Source: Paenibacillus vietnamensis
GTDB lineage: Bacteria; Bacillota; Bacilli; Paenibacillales; Paenibacillaceae
Direction: 5' to 3'
DNA: 64,000 bases
NCBI RefSeq assembly: GCF_020169515.1
Contig: NZ_JAHMHW010000006.1
Coordinates: 124,001-188,000 of the forward strand
Position 1 is the first letter of the stretch, and the number at the start of each line of letters is the position of its first letter. The notes beneath the pieces are model-generated. The model saw nothing but the letters and a program-made list of their open reading frames with translations. It was not told the origin of the DNA and did no database searches. Positions 49,891-58,970 of this stretch are shown here, piece by piece. The position numbers were made by a program, and so were the translations under genes.

Positions 49891-51048
49891 ATGCGGCTGG
49901 CGATATTTTCCGATACCTTTCTACCGCAAATCAACGGAGTTTCCCGAACGCTTCAAAGATTAACCGACCATTTGCATCTCCGCGGCATCGAGCATCTTGT
50001 ATTTACTCCAAAATCCGGCAAAGAAGCGGACCTGGCAAGCCCGCTCCGGCCTATCTCCAGCATCCCGTTTTTCCTTTACCCGGAGTGCAGGGTCGCCCTG
50101 CCGAATATGGCGGCGGTCCGCCAGGAGCTGCTCGCCTTCAAGCCCGATCTGATTCATATCGCTACCCCCTTCAACCTCGGGTTAAGCGGTCTGCATCTCG
50201 CCCGCAAGCACGACATCCCGCATGTCGCTTCCTACCACACCCACTTCGACCGCTATCTCGAATATTACCGGATGAAAAAAATGATCCCCCTGTACTGGTC
50301 TTACATGAACTGGTTCCACCGCTCCTGCGAAGCCGTCTTCGCCCCTTCCCGCGAAACGATGGACACCCTCCGCGCGCATGGAATGCACCGTCTGCGGCTC
50401 TGGTCCAGAGGCGTCGACTGCCAGCTCTATTCGCCTGCCAAACGAAGCCATGACATGCGCGAACGCTATGGCATTACGGCTCCGCTGCTGCTTCTCTATG
50501 CCGGCCGCATCGCACCCGAGAAAGATATCGGCACGCTCGGCGCCGTCATGAGAGCGCTGCCCGGCTCCGTGCAGCAGCGCGTCCACTGGATTATCGCCGG
50601 GGACGGACCGAACAGGCAGGAGCTGCAGGAGCAAGCGCCCGCGAACGTCACGTTTGCCGGCTATCTGCACGGCGAGGAGCTGGCGCAGGCGTATGCCTCA
50701 TCCGATATGTTCGTATTCCCGTCGGCCAGCGAAACGTTCGGCAACGTGGTGCTCGAAGCGATGGCATCGGGACTGCCGGTCATCGGAGCGAACGCGGGCG
50801 GCGTGAAGGAGATCGTTGCGGACGGCGTCAGCGGCGCACTTTGCGAGCCGCGCAACACGGAAGACTTCGTCCGTGCGATCGCCCGCTGGGCCGATTCCCC
50901 CGAGCTGCTCGGCGCCATGAGCCGCGAATCCCGCCGTCAGGCGCTTGGCCGTTCCTGGACTTCCATCTTCGACCGTCTGCTCGAGGACTACGGGCATATT
51001 CTCGACTCCCGCCGCTCCGGCCTCGAGCATGGCATCTTTTCCGCTTAG
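49891..51048 (+). CDS. GT4-family glycosyltransferase (MgtA-like)
   Basis: The protein of 385 residues has the GT-B fold. It starts MRLAIFSDTFLPQINGVSRT, typical of GT4 enzymes that transfer mannose or glucose to diacylglycerol or similar lipids. ASYHTHFDRYLEYY is in the N-terminal half. LLLYAGRIAPEKDI and FVFPSASETFGNVVLEAMAS in the C-terminal half include the nucleotide-sugar-binding E-x7-E. It is probably membrane-associated and peripheral. ATG 49891 follows GAGGAGGAG; the longer frame from 49516 is pyrimidine-tract translation. The acceptor is unknown. Confidence 0.88.
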   Translation: MRLAIFSDTFLPQINGVSRTLQRLTDHLHLRGIEHLVFTPKSGKEADLASPLRPISSIPFFLYPECRVALPNMAAVRQELLAFKPDLIHIATPFNLGLSGLHLARKHDIPHVASYHTHFDRYLEYYRMKKMIPLYWSYMNWFHRSCEAVFAPSRETMDTLRAHGMHRLRLWSRGVDCQLYSPAKRSHDMRERYGITAPLLLLYAGRIAPEKDIGTLGAVMRALPGSVQQRVHWIIAGDGPNRQELQEQAPANVTFAGYLHGEELAQAYASSDMFVFPSASETFGNVVLEAMASGLPVIGANAGGVKEIVADGVSGALCEPRNTEDFVRAIARWADSPELLGAMSRESRRQALGRSWTSIFDRLLEDYGHILDSRRSGLEHGIFSA

Positions 51049-51142
51049 CCCTCGCCTTCCATGCTGCCGGCGATTGCATATTTTCCCCGCCTGCGGCTAA
51101 TGGTACTAGTGACCATTTATGGAAAGGATGAAAATAGGGACC

Positions 51143-52708
51143 ATGGAACAGGAAAACCGGGAAATGACCTTAACCAACCGGCAGGGACATCCGATTTCGG
51201 ATAACCAGAACATAAGGACTGTCGGAAGCAGCGGCCCGTCGACGCTTGAAAATTACCATTTTATCGAGAAAATATCGCATTTCGACCGCGAGCGCATTCC
51301 GGAGAGGGTCGTCCATGCCCGCGGCGCCGGCGCCCACGGCTATTTTGAGGCCTACGGCAAGGCCGGCGACGAGCCGGTATCCGTTTATACCCGCGCTAAG
51401 CTGTTTCAAGAGGCCGGCAAACGGACTCCCGTGTTCGTCCGGTTCTCCTCGGTCGTGCATGGCGGCCACTCGCCCGAAACGTTCCGCGACCCGCGGGGCT
51501 TTGCGGTCAAATTTTATACCGAGGACGGCAACTGGGATCTGGTCGGCAATAATCTGAAAATTTTCTTCATCCGCGATCCGCTGAAATTTCCCGATATGGT
51601 TCATGCGTTCAGGCCGGACCCGGTGACGAACCTCGGCAACCCGGAGAGAATGTTCGATTTTGTCTCCAATACACCTGAAGCCACTCATATGATTACGTTC
51701 CTGTTCTCTCCGTGGGGGATACCGGCCAATTACCGGCAGATGCAGGGCTCCGGCGTAAATACTTACAAATGGGTGAACCAGGACGGAGTCGGGGTATTGG
51801 TCAAATACCACTGGGAGCCGCTCACGCAGGGGATTAAAAACTTAACCCGGCAGGAGGCGGAAGCGATTCAGGCCAAAAACACGAGCCATGCGACCCAGGA
51901 CCTGTACGAGGCGATTGAAAGGGGCGATTATCCGGAGTGGGAGCTTTGCGTCCAGATTCTAAGCGACGGCGAGCATCCTGAGCTCGACTTCGACCCGCTT
52001 GATCCGACGAAGCTGTGGGATCACGAGAAATTCCCGTTTCTGCCGGTAGGCAAGATGGTGCTCGACCGCAATCCGGAAAATTATTTTGCGGAAGTCGAGC
52101 AAGCCGCCTTTGGCACGGGAGTATTGGTCGACGGCCTTGACTTCTCCGACGACAAGCTGCTGCAAGGCCGCACCTTCTCCTATTCCGATACGCAGCGCTA
52201 CCGGGTGGGCACGAACTACCTGCAGCTTCCGGTCAACGCGCCGAAAACTCATGTCGCCACTAACCAGAGGGACGGCCAGATGGCATTCTCGGTCGACCGG
52301 GCGCCCGGCCAAAATCCTCATGTCAATTATGAGCCTTCGTCGCTCGGCGGGCTTCAGGAAGCCGCCCCCGCAGGCAAGGAGCATCAGCCCGCCTATCAGG
52401 CGAAGCTGGTCCGGGAGAAAATCAGCAGGCCGAACGACTACGGCCAAGCGGGAGACACCTACCGCAAGTTCGAGGATTGGGAGCGCGACGAGCTGATCGG
52501 CAATCTGGTCGATGCGCTTAAAGTATGCAAGCCTCACATCCAAGAAAAGATGATCGGGCACTTCACGAAGGCCGATCCCGATTACGGACGGCGCGTGGCC
52601 GAGGGACTGGCTTCGGCACAAGCCGACAGGAGCCACATGGCCTCTGATTCAGCCAGAGAAGGCGCAGAGACCGCCGAGCGTTCCGGCAAGCGAACGGACG
52701 GATACTAA
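51143..52708 (+). CDS. katA: monofunctional haem catalase
   Basis: The protein has about 521 residues. The distal His is in [35 protein letters not shown] is the conserved entry segment, and the Asn is in [11 protein letters not shown]. The haem-binding Tyr is in [17 protein letters not shown]. Length fits the small-subunit clade. It removes hydrogen peroxide in the cytoplasm. Starts at 51119, 51128 and 51143 are all in frame. The last leaves AAAGGA 14 nt and AGGG 4 nt upstream, so it is a moderate choice. A bidirectional terminator follows. Confidence 0.92.
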   Translation: MEQENREMTLTNRQGHPISDNQNIRTVGSSGPSTLENYHFIEKISHFDRERIPERVVHARGAGAHGYFEAYGKAGDEPVSVYTRAKLFQEAGKRTPVFVRFSSVVHGGHSPETFRDPRGFAVKFYTEDGNWDLVGNNLKIFFIRDPLKFPDMVHAFRPDPVTNLGNPERMFDFVSNTPEATHMITFLFSPWGIPANYRQMQGSGVNTYKWVNQDGVGVLVKYHWEPLTQGIKNLTRQEAEAIQAKNTSHATQDLYEAIERGDYPEWELCVQILSDGEHPELDFDPLDPTKLWDHEKFPFLPVGKMVLDRNPENYFAEVEQAAFGTGVLVDGLDFSDDKLLQGRTFSYSDTQRYRVGTNYLQLPVNAPKTHVATNQRDGQMAFSVDRAPGQNPHVNYEPSSLGGLQEAAPAGKEHQPAYQAKLVREKISRPNDYGQAGDTYRKFEDWERDELIGNLVDALKVCKPHIQEKMIGHFTKADPDYGRRVAEGLASAQADRSHMASDSAREGAETAERSGKRTDGY

Positions 52709-52715
52709 AAACTCA

Positions 52716-52753
52716 AAAAGGCTGAAGGACCATGACGGCTCCTTCAGCCTTTT
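52716..52753. terminator. bidirectional terminator after catalase
   Basis: A 14-bp stem (52716-52729 with 52740-52753) with A and T tracts on the two sides. It serves the catalase gene and the convergent gene ending at 52774. Confidence 0.88.
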
Positions 52754-52773
52754 GTATGCGCCGCGCGCCCGAT

Positions 52774-53430
52774 TCAGCGGAACTTGTCCGGAAACTGCTT
52801 GATAATGCCTTCCGTAAGCGCGTCCGCCAGTACTACGATGTGGTCGACTCCCCTGTCGTATGCGCTGATATCCGCATCCCAATTTTGACCGAGCCTAGCC
52901 GTTACCGCTTCCGTTACCAGCCTCAAATGCTCGTGCAGCAGATCCTTTAAGGTGTTTTCAGGCCAGTTAGGGTTAGCGGACGCAAGAAATTGTGCGATCG
53001 TGTCCGCATTTGCGTACCATTCTTTATTGAACTTCTCCACATCCGCGGTATTGCCTTTTTTGGCCGCATCGAGAATTTTACCGGCCAGCAAAATGTGCTG
53101 GCGCAGAAGCTCGGTCAACTTGTTGCCCGCCGCCTCTCCGTAATACGGCTTGATGGCGTTGCCGATATCCTGCTGGTTTTTAAGCAGCCTATCCAGCACC
53201 TTCTGCTGGTCAGGCGCTCCCGCGACTGCACTTACAATGTAATTTCTCGTCCAGGTGACATGATCCATCCACAGCCTTCTCATGTCCTCCTTCAGCTTCA
53301 CCTTCGACGCGCTCAGGCATTGCCCCTGCGCCGTTTCGCGCGCGCTGCCGGCAGCCTGGGCCGTTAACGGCGCCATGCACAGCACAAAGCACAGAGCCAG
53401 CACAGCGGTTCTCAAAAACCGGAAATTCAT
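52774..53430 (-). CDS. secreted helical protein of unknown function
   Basis: The protein has 218 residues. The signal peptide MNFRFLRTAVLALCFVLCMA ends near TAQA-AG. The mature part is all helical with two similar-looking blocks, NQQDIGNAIKPYYGEAAGNKL and NKEWYANADTIAQFLASANP, given here only by key parts (IGNAIKPYYGEAAGNKL, WYANADTIAQFLASANP). Conserved Trp, His and Asp residues (WMDHVTWTRNYI, LLHEHLRLVTEAV) suggest a helical bundle. I do not recognise a named family with confidence. ATG 53430 has GAAGGAGAG upstream; the longer frame lacks a ribosome site. Confidence 0.7.
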   Translation of the reverse strand: MNFRFLRTAVLALCFVLCMAPLTAQAAGSARETAQGQCLSASKVKLKEDMRRLWMDHVTWTRNYIVSAVAGAPDQQKVLDRLLKNQQDIGNAIKPYYGEAAGNKLTELLRQHILLAGKILDAAKKGNTADVEKFNKEWYANADTIAQFLASANPNWPENTLKDLLHEHLRLVTEAVTARLGQNWDADISAYDRGVDHIVVLADALTEGIIKQFPDKFR

Positions 53431-53571
53431 GAAAGTACTCTCCTTCGCGGAAAATTTTAAAATCTCCGCCACTTATTGTGTTCTATTTTGTCCGTTTCAT
53501 TCGCCGTTTGATTCAGCATTGCCATCTGGTCTAATATGGAAGAACCAACGAAAAGGAGCTGACCCCGTACC

Positions 53572-54810
53572 ATGGAAATGAAGCAGGAAATGATAGCCCG
53601 GTTTATTTCGTACGCTAAAGTGAACACTCAATCCGACGACAGCAGCCCGTCCTGCCCTTCCACGCCCGGACAGCTGACGCTGGCGGGCATGCTTGTCGAA
53701 GAACTGAAGGCCATCGGCATGCAGGACGTATCGATGGACGGGAACGGTTATGTCATGGCTACGCTGCCGGCCAATACCGGCAAACCGGTCAAAACGATCG
53801 GCTTTCTTGCGCATGTAGACACGGCTACCGACTTTACCGGCGAAGGCGTCAACCCGCAAATCGTGAACAGCTACGATGGAAATGACATCGTCTTGAACGA
53901 GGAGCAGCAGATTATCCTGTCTCCGCGCGAATTCCCGGAGCTGGCCGGCTATAAGGGGCATACGCTCATTACGACCGACGGCACCACCTTGCTTGGCGCG
54001 GACGATAAAGCCGGCATTGCCGAAATTATGACGGCCATGGCGTATTTGATCGCCCATCCGGAGCTGAAGCACGGCAAGGTGAGGGTCGCCTTCACACCGG
54101 ATGAAGAGATCGGCAGAGGGCCGCACAAATTCGACGTTGCAGCATTCGGTGCGGATTATGCGTACACGATGGACGGCGGCCCGCTCGGCGAGCTTCAATA
54201 CGAGAGCTTCAACGCGGCGGCGGCGAGCATTACCTGCAAAGGCAAAAACGTTCACCCCGGCACGGCAAAGGGCAAAATGGTCCATGCTGCGAAAATCGCA
54301 ATGGAGCTGCACGGCCGCCTGCCCGCTGCGGAAGCGCCCGAGCATACCGAGGGCTACGAAGGCTTTTACCATTTGACCTCCATCCAGGGGGACGTCGAGC
54401 AGACTCAGCTCCGTTACATTATCCGGGACTTCGACCGGGAGCGGTTCAATGGAAGGAAAGCCGAGCTGGCCCGGGTCGTAGAGGAGCTTAAGGCAAAATA
54501 CGGCGGGGAGCGGATTTCCCTTGAGATAAAGGACCAGTATTTTAACATGCGGGAGCGGATCGAACCGGTTATGGAGGTGGTGGACATCGCCAGCCAAGCG
54601 ATGGACAATTTGGGCATCCGGCCGGTCATTCAGCCGGTCCGCGGCGGCACCGACGGCTCCCAGCTTTCTTATATGGGGTTGCCTGCGCCGAATATATTTA
54701 CGGGCGGAGAAAACTACCACGGACGCTTCGAATACGTCTCGGCAGACAACATGGTACAGGCCGTGAAGACGATCGTCGAAATCGTCCGCCTCTATGAGGA
54801 GCAAGCCTGA
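53572..54810 (+). CDS. pepT: peptidase T (tripeptidase)
   Basis: The protein of 412 residues is an M20B metallopeptidase. The first zinc His and Asp are in [12 protein letters not shown], the bridging Asp in [13 protein letters not shown], the catalytic Glu pair in [16 protein letters not shown], and a later ligand is in [12 protein letters not shown]. It releases the N-terminal residue of tripeptides in the cytoplasm. AAAGGAG lies 13 nt before the ATG. It is a single gene. Confidence 0.93.
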   Translation: MEMKQEMIARFISYAKVNTQSDDSSPSCPSTPGQLTLAGMLVEELKAIGMQDVSMDGNGYVMATLPANTGKPVKTIGFLAHVDTATDFTGEGVNPQIVNSYDGNDIVLNEEQQIILSPREFPELAGYKGHTLITTDGTTLLGADDKAGIAEIMTAMAYLIAHPELKHGKVRVAFTPDEEIGRGPHKFDVAAFGADYAYTMDGGPLGELQYESFNAAAASITCKGKNVHPGTAKGKMVHAAKIAMELHGRLPAAEAPEHTEGYEGFYHLTSIQGDVEQTQLRYIIRDFDRERFNGRKAELARVVEELKAKYGGERISLEIKDQYFNMRERIEPVMEVVDIASQAMDNLGIRPVIQPVRGGTDGSQLSYMGLPAPNIFTGGENYHGRFEYVSADNMVQAVKTIVEIVRLYEEQA

Positions 54811-54930
54811 CATCGCTCGGAAATCTATCAGCTCATAAATCTTCCATGCCAAAAACGATAAGTATCAAGTATACTTATATCGACAATACAAGCAGCCTGG
54901 ATACTGCATGCCTTGGAGGATTTACTGTTG

Positions 54931-55983
54931 ATGGACCGCATTTCCGAACAAAGACTTCGCCGACTGCTCGACAGCGTGGGCCACAATTCGCATTCCCATT
55001 TGTACGAATTGGGCGACAAACAATGGTTTTGGGAGACAGGGCATGAGGCGCTGATCGTATACCGCACTGCCGGCAAACGAAGAATCGTGCTCGGCGACCC
55101 GATCGGCACACCGGAAGCCGTACGACGGGTGCTCGGACAATTTATGGACGATTGCCGCAGGACCCGACACGTACCGGTGTTCTATCAGGCGAAAGCCGAA
55201 TTTCTGCCCTACTATAAGGAGATGGGGCTCCTATGCGCCAAATTCGGGGAGGAAGCCCAAGTCGACCTGCCGGATTTTCATCTGAACGGGAAAAAATGGC
55301 TGAAGCTGCGCACCCGCATCAATAAATTCACGCGGAGCGGCTACACGCTGAAGGTGCATTACCCGCCTTACACCGCTTCCTTCCTGAGCCGTCTGCAAGC
55401 CATTTCCGACGATTGGCTCGATGGCCGGAAGGAAAAAAGCTTCTCCGTCGGCTCCTTCTCGCCCGAATATGTCAGCAGGTTTCCGGTTGCCGTGCTGACG
55501 GGTCCGGATGGGACCGAAGAAGCGTTCGTCACGCTGGCAGGGGATCACCGGCCGCACAAGGCGTCCCGCGGCTCGGACGCGCGCCGCCAGCTGACCGTCG
55601 ACCTCATGCGTTACACGAAAGCTTGTCCGCACGGCACGATGGACTTTCTGTTTCTGTCCCTGTTCCTATGGGCCAAGGAGCAAGGCTACGGCGTATGCAG
55701 TCTCGGCATGGCTCCGCTTGCAGGGGCCGACGAGCTGCTCCTGGCCAGGCTGTTCTACAAATACGGCTGCAAGCTGTACAACTTCAGGGGGCTTTACGAA
55801 TACAAGAACAAATTCGCCCCGCGATGGGAGTCCGTCTATCTGGCTTACCCTCCGGCCTCCCTGCCCGTTACGATCGCTTCGCTCGCTTATATCATTCACC
55901 GGCCTTATGCCGGGAAAGCGGCGGAGCAGCCTGCGCTCCCGGGCCGTTACGAGGAAAATCCGATTTTACGCAAAAGAGCCTGA
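54931..55983 (+). CDS. soluble DUF2156 (LPG-synthase C-terminal-like) protein
   Basis: The protein of about 350 residues is the catalytic GNAT-pair domain of MprF (lysyl-phosphatidylglycerol synthase) without the N-terminal flippase membrane domain. Motifs are RIVLGDPIGTPEAVRRVL, FYQAKAEFLPYYKEMGL, WLKLRTRINKFTRSGY, GTMDFLFLSLFLWAKEQGYG and LYEYKNKFAPRWESVYLAYP. The family transfers an aminoacyl group from tRNA to a lipid or other acceptor; the acceptor here is unknown. ATG 54931 follows GGAGG by 11 nt; a TTG at 54913 overlaps that site. Confidence 0.82.
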   Translation: MDRISEQRLRRLLDSVGHNSHSHLYELGDKQWFWETGHEALIVYRTAGKRRIVLGDPIGTPEAVRRVLGQFMDDCRRTRHVPVFYQAKAEFLPYYKEMGLLCAKFGEEAQVDLPDFHLNGKKWLKLRTRINKFTRSGYTLKVHYPPYTASFLSRLQAISDDWLDGRKEKSFSVGSFSPEYVSRFPVAVLTGPDGTEEAFVTLAGDHRPHKASRGSDARRQLTVDLMRYTKACPHGTMDFLFLSLFLWAKEQGYGVCSLGMAPLAGADELLLARLFYKYGCKLYNFRGLYEYKNKFAPRWESVYLAYPPASLPVTIASLAYIIHRPYAGKAAEQPALPGRYEENPILRKRA

Positions 55984-55995
55984 ATCATGTTGAAA

Positions 55996-56020
55996 AAGCC
56001 CTCTGCAGGCCAGAGGGCTT
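55996..56020. terminator. bidirectional terminator
   Basis: AAGCCCTCTG (55996-56005) pairs with CAGAGGGCTT (56011-56020). It lies between the DUF2156 gene and the convergent membrane-protein gene whose stop is at 56024. Confidence 0.8.
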
Positions 56021-56023
56021 CCT

Positions 56024-56452
56024 TCATTCCAGCTTTCTTCTCGACAATACGGCTTTAATGATCAGTCCGGCGGCGACTCCCGTCAGAATGCCTGAAATGC
56101 CCAACCAGACGGCGCCCAGGAAATCCGTGGAATAGATGACGCCAACCGTGCCCAAATACGCTCCTGCTACAAACGGAATGGTGACATAAGGCGTCTTGCC
56201 TCCTCCCGCGTCCTTATAGGAATCCCAGATCGCGAACATGTAGACGCAAGGATAAAACATCAGCCACTGGTATTCCGCGTGGGCAATAGCCGTCGAGATA
56301 TCCCCTTTGAAGCTGGATATGATCACTTGATTTAAATTAGATTGGACGTTAATCAGCAGCTCAAGGCCGATGAATAAAAGTCCCTTGAACAGCTTACCGT
56401 TCAAGATCTGCCCGAAGCCGGGCAGCGCTATGCTCCACAATAAAACCTCCAT
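56024..56452 (-). CDS. small membrane protein with PGFGQ-NGK motif
   Basis: The protein of about 142 residues has four to five membrane spans. The start LLWSIALPGFGQILNGKLFKG resembles the Pro-Gly-x-Gly-Gln-(x)n-Gly motif of TM2-like and DUF5683-like small membrane proteins. The end is a short basic tail. ATG 56452 has AAGGAGATT 6 nt upstream, while ATG 56470 overlaps it. The function is unknown. Confidence 0.72.
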   Translation of the reverse strand: MEVLLWSIALPGFGQILNGKLFKGLLFIGLELLINVQSNLNQVIISSFKGDISTAIAHAEYQWLMFYPCVYMFAIWDSYKDAGGGKTPYVTIPFVAGAYLGTVGVIYSTDFLGAVWLGISGILTGVAAGLIIKAVLSRRKLE

Positions 56453-56585
56453 ACGGTTAATCTCCTTCATCCGGCATTTTCCTCAGGACGGCAGTCTCCA
56501 AGGAAGCTGAACGGACTTTCTGCTCTTGCTGCAAATCATCATCTCCTTTGGTTGGACTCTAAAGACGCAAATCCGTTTTACATAT

Positions 56586-56655
56586 AAGTAATTTATTTCC
56601 AATTACTTGGAAGTCTATTCTAGTTTCCTGCCTTTGATAAACACGGGTTTATCAA
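56586..56655. promoter_or_regulatory. two palindromes before the aldo/keto reductase gene
   Basis: AAGTAATT/AATTACTT (56586-56593, 56601-56608) and TTGATAAAC/GTTTATCAA (56634-56642, 56647-56655) are near-perfect palindromes in an AT-rich stretch 115-184 nt upstream of the gene. They are operator-like in size and symmetry; no regulator is encoded beside them. The rest of the gap 56453-56769 shows nothing. Confidence 0.5.
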
Positions 56656-56769
56656 CCGTTGAAATTTACCGGCATAGTGTGCGACAATCATGAAGGAATA
56701 AATACAGGTGAGCCTCTACATACCCGTACGATCCAACACATCACCCCACCTTAAAGGAGGATTCCATTC

Positions 56770-57687
56770 ATGAGAACGATGAAGCTGGGAAGCAGCACAT
56801 TGGAGGTGCCGGTCGTCGCGGTCGGCTGCATGCGCATTAACTCCCTGGAGAGAGCCGAAGCGCAGCGGTTCGTCCAAACGACGCTGGAGGAGGGCGCAAA
56901 TTTCTTCGACCATGCCGATATTTACGGCGGCGGGACCTGCGAGGAAATATTTGCCGACGTCATCGGCATGAACGACAATGTCCGCGAGAATATTATTCTT
57001 CAGTCCAAATGCGGTATCCGCAAAGGCATGTTCGATTTTTCAAAGGAGCATATTTTGGAATCGGTGGACGGCATTCTGAAGCGTCTGAGAACCGATTACC
57101 TGGACATCCTGCTGCTGCACCGTCCGGATGCGCTCGTCGAGCCGGAGGAAGTGGCGGAAGCGTTCGACCGTCTGGAAAGCTCGGGAAAAGTACGTCATTT
57201 CGGCGTATCCAACCAAAATCCGATGCAGATGCAGCTGCTGAAGAAGTTCGTGAAGCAGCCGATCGTCGCCAACCAGCTCCAATTAAGCATTACCAACGCG
57301 ACTATGATTACGAACGGCTTTAACGTAAATATGGAGAACGACGCAGCGGTGAACCGTGACGGCAGCGTACTGGATTATTGCCGTTTGAACGATATTACCG
57401 TCCAGCCTTGGTCACCGTTCCAATACGGATTTTTTGAAGGGGTTTTTCTCGGAAACGACAAGTTCCCTGAATTGAACCGGAAAATCGACGAAATCGCGGA
57501 AAAATACGAGGTAAGCAATACGACGATCGCCATTGCATGGCTGCTTCGCCATCCTGCCCGCATGCAGCCTGTGACCGGAACGATGAATATCGAACGGATT
57601 AAGGATTGCATTAAAGCCAGCCATGTCCAGCTGACGCGCCAGGAATGGTATGAAATTCTGCTGGCCGCAGGCAACAAGCTTCCATAA
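56770..57687 (+). CDS. aldo/keto reductase (YdhF-like)
   Basis: The protein of 305 residues is an NADPH-dependent TIM-barrel reductase. The tetrad Asp and Tyr are in FFDHADIYGGG, Lys is in IILQSKCGIRKG and His in LLLHRPDALVEPEEVAEAF. VQPWSPFQYGF and the C-terminal MQPVTGTMNIERIKD are cofactor-site segments of the YdhF/oxidoreductase group. The substrate is unknown. AAAGGAGG lies 9 nt before the ATG. Confidence 0.9.
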   Translation: MRTMKLGSSTLEVPVVAVGCMRINSLERAEAQRFVQTTLEEGANFFDHADIYGGGTCEEIFADVIGMNDNVRENIILQSKCGIRKGMFDFSKEHILESVDGILKRLRTDYLDILLLHRPDALVEPEEVAEAFDRLESSGKVRHFGVSNQNPMQMQLLKKFVKQPIVANQLQLSITNATMITNGFNVNMENDAAVNRDGSVLDYCRLNDITVQPWSPFQYGFFEGVFLGNDKFPELNRKIDEIAEKYEVSNTTIAIAWLLRHPARMQPVTGTMNIERIKDCIKASHVQLTRQEWYEILLAAGNKLP

Positions 57688-57842
57688 GTAATAAACCATC
57701 CGACTCAAGGCTCTCCTTCGGCTTTTGGCAACGGACATAAACGAAGTTTAGAATGACTAAGCAGCAAGTGTTGGCGGCTAACGGACAGGAGAATCGTTTA
57801 GGTCGGATGGAAGGATTGTTTTCTTTAGAAGTATGACTCTAA

Positions 57843-57902
57843 GGCGCTTAGATGACCGTAGCATGTGGAAATCACACAAAATGGGGTCTAAGCGTCTTTT
57901 TT
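57843..57902 (+). terminator. terminator downstream of the aldo/keto reductase region
   Basis: GGCGCTTAGA (57843-57852) pairs with TCTAAGCGTC (57887-57896), extended by ACC/GGG, followed by six T. It lies 155 nt after the reductase stop, with no gene between. Confidence 0.65.
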
Positions 57903-57945
57903 GTCCATCAAGCGTAAATGGCTGGAATACCGCGCACAAACCTCT

Positions 57946-58797
57946 TCACTTTGCCTGCTTTTTATACATGCTTGGCGGCATGCCGACTACATTCCGGAAC
58001 ACTCTGCTGAAATATAAAGGATTCTCGTATCCGACAATAGCTGCGATTTCCTTCACCGTGAGAGATGATTCCGACAAAAGCTTTTTGGCTTCGCTAATGC
58101 GGATGCCGGTCAAATATTTGACCGGATTCGTGCCGGTTACATCCTTGAACTTGTGAATAAACCGGAACAAGCTCAGGCTGCATTGCTTGGCAAGATCCGC
58201 GATGGCGAGCGGCTCATTGTATTTCTCATGCATCGTCTCCATAATTCGATGGATGTCGGAATAGGGATCCTCTTGGCGCTTCATATCCGGATGCCGGAGC
58301 TTTCTGCCGAGGAGGGAGAGCAGCTCGAGAAGATGCGCGGCCGCCATTTGTCCGCTCAGCGGTTTGTTCATGCTCAGCTCCCGGATGAGCTTCTTGAAGA
58401 CAGCGGCGATTTCGTCGACCGCCCCTACGGAGTGAACGGATGAAGCCAGCAGACCGGACTGCTCCAAATATTCGCGGGCGGCATAACCGGTAAAATGAAT
58501 CCAATACGCCTCCGTCGCATCGCCGGCATGATAGCTGTAATGCTGAGGCTGGCCAGGCGTGTATAGCACGATCTGCCCGTCCGTCACCTCCGTCGTTTCC
58601 CCGCCGAACAGGAACCGCCCTTTCCCTCCGACCATGCAAATCAGCTGATAATCCACCCTGCCGTATTCGCGGCTGCGGGTTAAGCTTCTCGTCAGCAGCT
58701 TCTGGTAGCCGCAATGGTTCACCGACAGAAAGCTGTCCCCGCTTTCAAAGCCGAGCTCGGGCCAATGGCCCAGCGCATTTCCGGAAATACTGATCAC
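57946..58797 (-). CDS. AraC-family regulator
   Basis: The protein of about 283 residues has an N-terminal cupin sensor (LICMVGGKGRFLFGGETTEVTDGQIVLYTPG in parts, with H and Y around QPQHYSYHAGD) and two AraC HTH motifs at the C-terminus (LAIADLAKQCSLSLFRFIH, and VKEIAAIVGYENPLYFSRVF). It is divergent from the GH2 gene and probably controls it. GTG 58797 has GGAGGTG 9 nt upstream and is preferred; ATG 58845 has no ribosome site. Confidence 0.85.
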   Translation of the reverse strand: MISISGNALGHWPELGFESGDSFLSVNHCGYQKLLTRSLTRSREYGRVDYQLICMVGGKGRFLFGGETTEVTDGQIVLYTPGQPQHYSYHAGDATEAYWIHFTGYAAREYLEQSGLLASSVHSVGAVDEIAAVFKKLIRELSMNKPLSGQMAAAHLLELLSLLGRKLRHPDMKRQEDPYSDIHRIMETMHEKYNEPLAIADLAKQCSLSLFRFIHKFKDVTGTNPVKYLTGIRISEAKKLLSESSLTVKEIAAIVGYENPLYFSRVFRNVVGMPPSMYKKQAK

Positions 58798-58883
58798 GGC
58801 GATAAACACCTCCAGCAATTTTGTGTATGTATCCAGCAATATCATTTATTCTATAATCCCTACTATCCATTTATAATGTAAGT

Positions 58884-58930
58884 GCATTCATGGAGCAAGA
58901 CAATTTTCACAATATGCAATTTTATGAATG
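58884..58930. promoter_or_regulatory. possible AraC operator in the divergent gap
   Basis: GCATTCAT (58884-58891) and ATGAATG (58924-58930) are inverted half sites within the gap between the AraC and GH2 genes. A TATAAT on the plus strand lies at 58872-58877. The evidence is weak. Confidence 0.3.
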
Positions 58931-58970
58931 AAATACATAGACGTGACCATCCGTCGAGGGGAGACAGAGG

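Noticed and set aside
53497-54852. 451-codon open frame antisense to pepT
   Set aside because: It covers the whole of pepT, whose M20 motifs are clear; the antisense product has no recognisable motif.
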